Assembly: GCF_009727055.1 (NCBI RefSeq)
Contig: NC_052359.1
Coordinates: 11,586,771 to 11,650,770 of the forward strand
Length of the DNA stretch: 64,000 bases
Direction of reading: 5' to 3'
Origin: Benincasa hispida
Lineage: Eukaryota > Streptophyta > Magnoliopsida > Cucurbitales > Cucurbitaceae
In this document: piece by piece, positions 34,475 to 44,500 of the stretch
Position numbering within the stretch: the first letter of the stretch is position 1
Layout: each line of letters starts with the position of its first letter
Translations under genes and position numbers: made by a program
The notes under the pieces: generated by a model
What the model saw: only the letters and a program-made list of their open reading frames with translations
Databases searched by the model: none
What the model was told of the DNA's origin: nothing

Positions 34475-35460
34475 ATGGATCTTGAAATGGAGTCTATGTA
34501 CTTCAATTTAGTTTGGGAGCTTGTAGATCAACCAGAAGAAGTAAAACCCACTGGCTGCAAATGGTCTACAAAAGAAAACGAGACTAAGTTGGTGAGGTAC
34601 AGACCTATAAAGCTAGGCTTGTGGCGAAAGGGTTTATCCAAAGAGGGGGTAGACTATGAAGAAACCTTCTCTTGGGTTGCCATGATCAAGCTGATTAGGA
34701 TACTCTTATCCATTGCCGCCTTTTATGATTATGAAATCTGGCAAATGGATGTTAAAACAACTTTTTTAATGGCTATCTTGAAAAGAGTATTTATATGTCT
34801 CAACTAAAGGGGTTTTGTTGAACATGGTCAAGAGCAAAAAGTTTGCACACTTAATAGATCCATTTATGGGTTAAAACAGGTGTTTCAATCCTAGAATATA
34901 AGATTTGACACTGTGATCAAATCTTATGGCTTTGAATAAAATGTTGATGAACCTTGTGTTTACAAGAAAGTTGTCAACCAAACTGTAGCTTTTCTGGTTT
35001 TATATGTTGATGATATTCTACTCATAGGAAATGAAGTAGAATTTCTGGCTGACATTAAGAGATGGCTTGCTATGCAATTTCAAATGAAAGATTTAGGAGA
35101 AGTGCAGTATGTACTTGGGATCCAAATAGTTTGGAACCGCAAGAACATAACTTTAGCATTATCTCAAGCATCTTATGTACACAAGATGTTGTCTAGATAT
35201 AAAATGCAAAATTCAAAGAAAGGAATGTTACCTTTCAGACACGAAATTCGTTTGTCTAAGGAAAAGTGTCCTAAGACATCTCAAGAGGTTGAAGTTATTG
35301 AACGAATTCCATATGCATTAACAGTAGGGAGTTTAATGTATGCCATGTTGTGTACTCGTCCCAACATATGCTATGCAGTTGGAATCGTTAGTAGATATCA
35401 ATTCAATACTGGATATGATCATTGGACTGTCGTTAAAATATCCTCAAGTATCTTCGGAGA
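34475..35460 (+). pseudogene. Copia reverse transcriptase, decayed
   Basis: The RT start (VKPTGCKWSTKENETKLV, RKGLSKEGVDYEETFSW), QMDVKTTFLMAIL, IYGLKQ and the intact catalytic LYVDDILLIGN (about 34995-35025) are all present. Stop codons at 34805 and near 34895 and 34940 and a shift near 35450 interrupt it. The connection (SQASYVHKMLSRYKMQNSKK, LSKEKCPKTSQEVE) matches the fragments at 1695 and 57697. Confidence 0.88.
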
Positions 35461-35976
35461 ATGAGGGACTATATGCTCGTGTATAGTGCTAAGGATCTGA
35501 TCCTTACTAGATACACTAATTCTAACTTCCAGACCGAAATAGATTCTAGGAAATCTACTTCAGGGTCAGTATTCACTCTAAATGGAGGAGTAATGGTGTG
35601 GAGGATTATAAAAAAAAGTTGTATTGCTAACTCTACCATGGAAGTTGAATATGTAGCTACATGTGAAGCAGCTAAAGAAGTAGTATGACTCAGAAAATTC
35701 CTAACTAATTTAGAAGTAGTTCCAAATATGCATCTGTTGATTACCCTGTATTGTGATAACAGTGGAGTAGTTGCTAACTCAAAGGAACCTAGAAGCTATA
35801 AGTGCGGAAAACATATCGAGCGCAAGTACCATCTCATCAGGGAGATCGTACATTGAGGAGACGTGATTGTCATACAGATTGCCTCTGAAGACAACTTGGC
35901 TGATCCATTTACAAAGGCCCTCTTGGCTAAAGTATTCGAGGGTCACCTAGTGGGACTAGGACTACGAGATAGATAG
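35461..35976 (+). pseudogene. Copia RNase H, decayed
   Basis: RDYMLVYSAKDLILTRYTNS, STMEVEYVATCEAAKEVV, LYCDNSGVVANSKEPRSYK and EDNLADPFTKALLAKVFEGH cover the whole domain. Stops at 35688 and 35856 break the frame. It ends shortly before the polypurine-like GGGCAAGTGGGAGA (35982-35995). Confidence 0.85.
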
Positions 35977-36107
35977 AACTAGGGCAAGTGGGAGAAATAC
36001 TAAATATCTGATGCTCTAGTTTATTGTATTTATTTTTTTATTACTCAACATTGTATATATATTTGTATATATGTAAAATCCACTGGAGTTTTAGTCCAAG
36101 TGGGAGT

Positions 36108-36395
36108 TTGTTGGGTTGTATGTCCTAAAACTCGTAGTTTGTAAAATTAAACCTATTCTATTATCAATAAAGATGTTATTGACATTTGTTTGATAAAACT
36201 ATTATTGAATATGTAAATTGCACTTGTAAAGACTAAATCCAATAAGGAGCAAGATGTAAGGAGTAAGATGTAATTTTGGGGTTGAAATAACTTTTGACCC
36301 AACCGTTCTTATGAACAACCTATGAAGGGTCAACTTACTGATTGTGGTTAAATCAATTGGACAGAAATACATCTATAATGGGGAGAGTGCAACTA
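36108..36395 (+). repeat. 3' LTR of the copia, internally deleted
   Basis: After AAGTGGGAGTT the LTR starts TGTTGGGTTGTATGTCC and continues for about 138 bases to ...AATCCAATAA. It then jumps to GGAGCAAGATGTAA (a position ~500 bases further into the 5' LTR, near 28913) and runs to GTGCAACTATTGATA. A 14-base unit GGAGCAAGATGTAA is duplicated at the junction (36246-36273). Confidence 0.8.
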
Positions 36396-36399
36396 TTGA

Positions 36400-36690
36400 T
36401 ATACTAGGTATCTGATGCCCTAGTTTATTGGATTTAGTCTTTACAAGTGCAATTTACATATTCAATAACAGTTTTATCAAATAAATGTCAATAACATCTT
36501 TATTGATAATAGAATATGTTTAATATTACAAACAGTGAGTTTTAGGACATACAACCCAACAAACTCCCACTTGGACTAAAACTCCGGTGGATTTTACATA
36601 TGTACAGATATATATACAATGTTGAGTAATGAGAGAATAAGTACAATAAACTAGGGCATCAAATACCCAGTACTAAGCTTATGCATCCTC
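36400..36690 (-). repeat. Inverted copy of the copia 3' end
   Basis: 36427-36670 is the reverse complement of about 35998-36245: LTR start, polypurine tract and pol-distal leader, roughly 90% identical by eye. The pair forms a foldback with ~245-base arms and a ~180-base loop. Confidence 0.9.
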
Positions 36691-37454
36691 CTGGTTGTGC
36701 AACCTAGCAAGCTTGTTGGTGACAACTACATCTAGTCGGGCGACTCTCTCCACAATTTCTTTCCTTTTTCTTATGGATGTATCTGTGCAATCTCAACACA
36801 GTAAGTCTTGGAATAATAGAATTAATACTTATGTAATATTATCATTTATATATAGTTAATCATCTAAAGTTAAGGAGTAATGACTTCTTTAAATGAAACG
36901 TAAAAAGATTAGTGTTTGCCTATTGTGCATCATCAACAGTTCATGCTCTTTGACATTATGCACAACGAACTTCTTGAATCCATTAGGAAGATAATGACAG
37001 TGTTTCTTGTTAGTACCATAATTAATGTTTAGCATCAATATACATCCTTTAAACTATCGAGTTGCTCATGCCTATATCTGCCAGTCACCATCCGAATCGG
37101 CTGTCCATTACTTCGTGAGATCTCCGAATGATTCGGATCCATCATTCACACTTGTTCCATGAAATCTAGTGCTTGAGTTTATCGTCCATCGCTCACATTC
37201 ACCATTGGATTTTGATTTCCATTTGGATCTGCCAAACCCTAACTCTTATGACCATATAGAGAATGAAAGGAGTAGCAGAGGAGAGAGTGAAGAAAAGTGA
37301 CGTGATGCTTTGGCGTTGGAATGAAATTTGAGTGCGCTTTAAAAAGAAAAAAAATTGTCTATTTTTCTTCCGCGTTTTCTTTTTCATCTTTTTAATAGCC
37401 AATTTTATAAAGTGTTATGGTGAAGGGCTATAAAATATGCTTTTTCTTGTAGTG
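36691..37454 (-). mobile_element. CACTA-type terminal fragment
   Basis: The right edge TTTTTCTTGTAGTG (ending 37454) is the reverse complement of CACTACAAGAAAAA, a standard CACTA tip. Inside it, GGGCTATAAAATATGC and the upstream AATAGCCAATTTTATA resemble short subterminal repeats. No transposase frame is visible. The 3 bases outside (ATT) do not match those left of the 22446 tip (TAT). Confidence 0.5.
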
Positions 37455-38239
37455 ATTGTAAGATCCGTCAACAAGTTTTTATCATCAATACTCCGTATCA
37501 ATGGGTAACAACATACAAGATAATCAGTTACCCCAAATCATGCAAAATTTCAAATTGTACAATGAATAATATGCCAGGTAAAATAAATCTAAATCCCTAC
37601 CATTGGATTAATACCCACATCTGAACATAGAAAACATGATTGTGGACCCTAAATAGAAAGCAATAATACGATGAACAGTCGACGAGCATGCTATGAAGGG
37701 AATGAAATGAATGTTTGAAATGACACTCAAAAACCAAAATGCTATACCAACTGAATATTGAACAACCGACAACGAACACAAGTTTGACCAAGTAAATAGG
37801 AGGAAGATGAAGTAACGCAAAAAATGGTCAAGGGATTCAAAATATTGAAAGACGGTTGTTCGGTCAAATTGAGTAATTTTTCTAAATCTCGACGATATTA
37901 TAGTAACCACACAAATTACAAGTATCAATGTAAACAACCTCAATGGTAACCAAATTATGATTGTACACTACTTATGTAAATGGGTTCAAAGCAATCCAAT
38001 TGCTTTTACAATTGAAACCCATTATAATTGACGCATGAATGGAAATACATTACGATTAGACTATTTCTGATTATGAATGAATAAAATTGTCCTAACTCAA
38101 TAACAATAACACATGCACTCTCTAAGAAAAACTATATTTTTGTCAATTCAACTAGGTCTATGTTGGCTTTTAGAATCTAAACTTAAAATTGATCTTGATC
38201 ACATGCCATTGAGGTTCCCCTCCCAAAATTTGGGAATAG
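37455..38239. other. Intergenic DNA upstream of ARP8
   Basis: No supported coding region on either strand. It likely includes the distal ARP8 promoter; no known element is recognised. Confidence 0.4.
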
Positions 38240-38248
38240 TATAAAAAT
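38240..38248 (+). promoter_or_regulatory. Candidate ARP8 TATA box
   Basis: TATAAAAAT followed by more TATA sequence lies about 300 bases before the start codon. If used, transcription would start near 38270, giving a 5' UTR of about 270 bases that includes two small upstream ORFs. Confidence 0.4.
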
Positions 38249-38468
38249 ATATATTTATAAGATGAGACACAGTCGGTGGTTTCCCTGGTTTCTTGGCAGG
38301 TGTCAACTGACGGTTCCATCCACGTCAATCCTCCACATATCCCAATTCTCTCGAAAAGTCTTCCGTGGCCGATTGAATATCCAATTCCCATTTCTTCCTC
38401 CAGAAATTCCTCAACTTCCTTTTGGCCCTTTTCTCTGTTCCTTTGGCGGAAATGCAAACTGATTTTCT

Positions 38469-38509
38469 ATGGAATTCACTATTACGGTTTGACTAATTTG
38501 GCTATGTAA
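38469..38509 (+). promoter_or_regulatory. Two upstream ORFs: 7 codons, then a start-stop ATG-TAA
   Basis: ATG GAA TTC ACT ATT ACG GTT TGA occupies 38469-38492. ATG TAA, the minimal start-stop ORF, is at 38504-38509, 30 bases before the ARP8 ATG. If transcribed, both should reduce translation of ARP8. Transcript extent is inferred. Confidence 0.4.
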
Positions 38510-38539
38510 CCCTCTTCTTCCCTTTCTTTCAATTTCCCA

Positions 38540-41500
38540 ATGGCTACGTTATTCAGGAAAGTTTGGGGATCCGTGTCCACCCGCTCCGGATTGCACTTGG
38601 AAATGCCGAATACTGTTCATGAGCCGTCGTTGGGTGATTTCGATCGCATTCCGGTGGATATACTGATGCAAATACTTCAATTAGCTGGCCCCAAGTCCAC
38701 AGCTAAAATGGGTATGCTTTGTAGGTCTTGGAGATCTCTTGTTTCTGACAATACTCTTTGGATTTTTTTCCTTCAAAATCAGTTGGAGCCTTGGGATTCT
38801 GTTTTGTTTGGAGAAACTAAGTTGGCTTCTGGATACCCTCTTGAGTAAGTTTGGAAATTGTTTCTCCTTCTGCCTCTTATGCTTATAGTCTAATTGCCAC
38901 ATTGCATGTCAGTTTCATTATGAATATAGTGTTGGCTTTTTAAGAAATGCATTTATGGTTGCAGTACATTCTCTAGTCAGATGATGCCATTGTCATTCAT
39001 GAAAGTATATAGCAAACGCGCAGGAGTACCGGGCTCTGTTATCATTGATGGTGAGTTTGTGGTGTAACCTCCTGAGTTTATTTTAAATTTATCTTCTCTG
39101 ACAAATGAACTTGCATTTTGTAGTATAGAATGAACTTTTTCAGCTTCTTTTGGCTTTCGAGGGAAAAAATATGATCTATTTGGGTTTGTTGCTTTCCACG
39201 TAGAGACGACGTCGTTAGGCCTGCTTGGGTCCGAGTTAGCTGGTTTGCATAGAATGAACTTTATCAGCTTCTTTTTTATTGTAGTATAGAATGAACTTTA
39301 TCAGCTTCTTTTTTACACTGGTTTGCATCTTCTTTTAACTCTAGACTTGAATTTTTAGCTAAATTTAAAAAAAAAAAACAAGTTTTTTTTAAAAACTACT
39401 TGAAACAAAACTTGGCTGTAAAACGTAGATAACAAAATAAGAAATTTAGAGGCGGAATAGGTGTTCATAGGCTTATTTTTCAAAATTAAGTACCAAAAAT
39501 CAAATTGTTACCAAACGGGTCTTAACGTAGGATAAACATTTGAACATAGATTAGCACATATGATGATAAGTACCTTCTAGTTTCTGGAAACTTGTATCAG
39601 GGTGACGATTAGGTTTTCAATCATGACTCATAAAGGTTGAATGGTTCTTCATCATAGGCCAGTGAGATTTATCCTAGGAAAAAAGGTTCCAGTTTTGGGT
39701 CCGAGTTAGCTGACTTGTGTTCTTTTTATTTGGTTTCTTTCCTTGTTTGCCCTCCCTACTTGTATTTCTGAATTCTAATTGTCCGTATGATAGGTTTCTT
39801 ATATACGATGTATAGTTAATTCACTTGCCGAACCTTCTTTGTATCTCCTTCATTGATAAAGTTATGTTTTTGATAAAAAAAAAAAGTTCAATGGTGCAAC
39901 AAATTGTTAATATTTCAATGTGTAAAGCTTTCATCTTCTTGATGACATCTTCAAATTTTTAAGTTGTAGGAGTGGATGTTAAATCACTCTTACCATCTCT
40001 TGTTTGTTATTGAGAAGGTGGTTCTGGTTATTGCAAATTTGGTTGGAGCAAATACAATTGTCCATCTGGGCGTTCTGCAACATTTTTGGTGGGTGCTTTC
40101 TGTAACTCCCTGTTCCTGTTTGTATCAAAACCCTTCCATTTGGAATATTGCCTATAGCTGCTAAATAGCTTTGGTTTTGGCCTTTAATTAAGTCCAGTAA
40201 TTGAACTTCTTGTTTTGCCTGTAGGAATTTGGGAACATCGAATCTCCTATGTATTCTAGACTTCGGCATTTTTTTGCTACTATTTATAGCAGGCCTGTTC
40301 TTTTCTTCTTTTCTATAGCTGATATTTTACACTCCTGTCTTTGCTCCACTGAAATGGGAAAAAAAAAAAGGCAAAGAAAAGACAAAGGAAACGACATGCA
40401 TGATGAACTTATTTCTCTAGTCACTATAAAGATGAATTGCTAATCTTCTTATAAGTTGCAGTTTGTACTGACATGTCCACTTCACCTAATTTCAGGATGC
40501 GGGTTAAAACATCTTTCCATCCAGTGGTAGTGTCATTACCAATCTGCCATTATGATGGTCAGCTTCTTATTATGCTTTTTGACGTATTACTCCATGTTTT
40601 GTTGTTTATCCATTTGTAATTAAATTCCCATTATATATAAAAGTTTGGATGGTAGGGGAACTTGTTGTTGGACAATGATGCCTCCATACTTTCAGTAAAC
40701 CTCTGAACTAATATTAATACCACATTTTAAGTTTCTGTTTTTATACTCTGATATGAATCAAATAATTGGTGAATAATTGATTTTTACAATGCATTTTATA
40801 AAATGTAATAGGTTCCAACTTCTAAAACTTTAGTTCTAATATGTTAACTTGGTTTTAATAATTAATAAGAAAAGCAAAAAATGTTTTATTCTTTTATTCA
40901 TACATGATTTTTATACCTTCAACATTTAGCTAATGATGTGTAATATGAATAAATATATTTGCATTTCTTTTCTCCTTCAGATACTGAATCTGCCAAAGCA
41001 TCGAGACAGCAACTCAAAGAAGCCATCCATTCGGTGTTATTTGACATGAATGTCCCTTCTGTTTGTGCCGTAAATCAGGTTTTATGCTTAAGAAATGTCC
41101 TTTTCTTTTTTCTTACTTGTCCTCCTCCTCTCCTTCTCTTTTAGTGACCGTTATGAGTACAGTACCATATATAAAAAACCTTGATATTTATTTTTATGAA
41201 GTTTTCTCTGTTCCCTTCCCCACTCGTGTCCCTAGTGGGTTGGTTAGGTATGAAGGAAAGAAAGGAAATTGGTTCTGTTGGAGGGTTTTGGAGCCTTCAA
41301 AGAAAAAGGAGGGTTCTGGAGCTGGTTTAGAGCTAGATGTTCCTATCCCCCTAGCTCTTTCTACCCAGAGGGTGTAGAAGTGCAGTTTTGAATGTTATTG
41401 GGATATTAAGGGTATGTCAGTAATTAGCAGTTTTCTAGGGAGAGTTTGTAATAAATAGAGTAGAGTGGTTTAGAAAGGATGATGGTAGAGAATTGTTTAC

Positions 41501-44500
41501 CATTGAAGCTTTGTAATCTCAGGAAAAAAAAAATGATAATTTAAAAAGTAGAACTACTGACTTTGGAACTTTCATAAATTGCGACTTAGATAATTACATG
41601 CACTGTTTGTTTTTTCATGTGTAGGCAACATTAGCCTTGTATGCTGCAAGAAGAACTTCGGGAATTGTTGTCAATGTTGGTTTCCAGGTGACTTCAATCG
41701 TCCCAAGTAAGCTTACATAACTTTTTATAATCTCTAATTCAACTTTAAGCTAATGTGTATTAATCAAGTGTTCTGAAGAAACAAATCTTAATGGCTCATT
41801 ATGCATCTTGTATTTTTATTTTTAATGACATATGACGTCCCCTAATTAATTGGGAAACTAAGAAGAAAATTGTGTATCCTTCTGTTTACTGGTCAATGGC
41901 CATCAAATAGCTACTCGCTAGTTTACTTAACACCCAATTAGCCAATAGCTACCTTTTACGTCCTTGTGGACTTATTTTTTGCCGTGGTTGGCTTTAAGTT
42001 GGCCTGAGATAGAAACTTGATGAGATGATTGAGGATTTCCTTCTCCATCTCCCTTTTAGGGAGAAGGGTTGTTTCTTGTGGCTAACAGTCCATTATTTAG
42101 AGGCTTGGAAAGGGACAATTACTAAATCTTATGTTTATATTTGGGTTATGGTTGCAAAGGTTTTTTTTTGAAATTATTCAATGGGTGTTTCTTACATGAC
42201 TGGAGGCCTTTTCTTTATTGGTTTTCCTTCTTTTGTGAGATGGTTTTTCTTTTTTGTGGGCTGTTTTTTTTTTCTTATAAAAGAATGATGTGAAGACAGA
42301 ATCAGGTTGTTTTACTCATTGGGAGAGACTTGAGGCTTACGTTCCCCATTATGGCTATTCTGAAACACTCTTCATATATCCAGTTGATTATCTCATGTTG
42401 TCTGTGTTTGGTTTTTAACCTTTTCTCTAAGGTGTGGGGGATTGAGGTACCTTACGTTACCTCTTTCCACTATTTTAAGTTTGTTTTCAATTAATACATA
42501 AGATGCTAACAGACGATTAAAAGAACTAATGGAAAACTTGTTTTAGGGATTGTTGCTTTATGAGAAATTATGTAACCAATCCACCTGCTGCATGGAACCA
42601 AAATTTCATGTTTTCTTATTCTTTTGATAAAATTTTTATAGTTTTACATGGCAAAGTAATGCGGAAAGTGGGGGTTGAAGTTGTGGGGCTGGGAGCTTTA
42701 AAGCTTACAGGGTACCTCCGGGAGCTGATGCAGCAGAATAATATACATTTTGAATCAATGTACACTGTTCGTACATTGAAAGAGGTACAATAAAAGCTAT
42801 CATTGTTTAAGATTCAAGTCATAAGCAAGTTTGTTTGTATATAGTCTATTTGTCTTCTAGGAAGTGAAATTTAATAAATTATATTGTTCTTTTTACACAT
42901 TTGAACTTCTAATGAACTCAATACTTTGTGTCCATGTTGATGCAAGCAAATTATTATTTTTTCTAGCTTTAGGAATAGCTCAAAGCAGCAGCATTTTGGC
43001 AGTGCAAATATTTTAATCTAGCTTAAGACCTGGAGCAGAGTTGATGCTTTCAATACTCAGTCACAATTTACTCATGTCCACATAATGTCATTTCTCCCTA
43101 CCGTTGTCAATGGAGGCAATATTGTTCTCTTCTGCCCATCCTTGTTTTTTCTTTAGCAAATTAGAAGGTTACATAGATCTGTTGAATCATTTTCATTGAT
43201 GATTTTGGGTACTTATTATTTTATCTCTTTTGTTCATATAATTAAATATGATAGTCGAAACTCTAGAACACTTTAAAATACTTGTAGAGGAAGCACTTAA
43301 CTAGTGTTTCTGAGTATTTAGAGAAAAGGTGCTCTACTTAAAACCCTTGTTGTTTGTTTCCCATAGCTTGCTTTCTGGTGGGCGAAGCCTCTCTGAAAAT
43401 TATTGGTGGGTAGGCTATATACGATAATGCAAGTACAAGGAGTGGAGGTCTTGATACTTTAATTATACAAGTTAAAAATAAGTATTTTCTTATCAGAAAA
43501 AGAAGTATTAGGAATTTGGCAGAACCTTTTACAGAATGAGGGCCAAATCTTTATGGTTCTAATCTTTGCTGTCCTTTTAAAATGTTGAGCATTGATATAA
43601 AATTTTGGTTGCCACTCTGCTTTTCATCAGTAGATGTAATTATCCTTTTCTTTTTTAGTTTTTGTTGCAACTACTCCGTGTTTTTTTAGTTCCAGGTTGC
43701 TTTCATGGGGATGTTTAACTCCTTGTATTTTTTTCCTTCTTTTGGTAACCTCTTTTTATCACCAAAAGAAAATTGGTTAACATCATATTATGGTTCTTAA
43801 ACAGTCATATACAGTTCACTTTAGCCTCAAACTTTCATGCCTATTTTGTCTGTCTAAACTATCAAATGTTTTATGTTGTCTCTCAAGTATCAATTGTTTT
43901 AATTCCCTTTAACTTGGTGTAGTGTCTAATGTCTGTAAATTCTTAACTCAGAATCTATGTTATGTTGCTGAAGACTACGAAGCTGAATTGTCTAAAGATA
44001 CTCGAGCATCGTATGAAGCTGCTGGGGAAGGTTGGTTTACTCTTTCCAAAGAACGATTTCAAACCGGAGAGATCTTATTCCAACCGCGTATGGGAGGAGT
44101 GTAAGTCCGACCCATCCTGTTAGAAAATGTTCTATGTTAAATAACAAAGTTCTTCTGCTCTTATAAATTTCTATTATTAGGTTCAATTTTGAGCATGTTA
44201 GAAGAAATTCATACACTTAATTGACCAGAAGTTCCTGCTGGAAAATCAAATTCATCCAAAAGTTGTCTTTGTTTCATTGATAACTGAAATATATGTTCTG
44301 TGGAAAATGTCTAAAATAACTTTTTACACGAACTGAAAGTTGGAGATGGTTTGAAATATTGGTATGGGATGTCAATGTGACATGGACATGGTACTGTGTC
44401 ATTTTGCTTTTAAAGAAAGCTAGATTACAGNAGATAGCAATGTTTCTTTTCGACTTTTTTCTTTTACTTTAAATTACCCTTTTTTTATAGTAACTATTTT

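Noticed and set aside
22446..37454. One 15-kb CACTA transposon carrying nested copia elements
   Set aside because: The tips share only about 11 bases, the subterminal repeats differ, and the 3-base flanks (TAT, ATT) do not match.
38170..38457. Antisense 95-codon frame over the ARP8 5' region
   Set aside because: It overlaps the ARP8 promoter and leader, lacks an ATG context or domain, and no homologous protein is evident.
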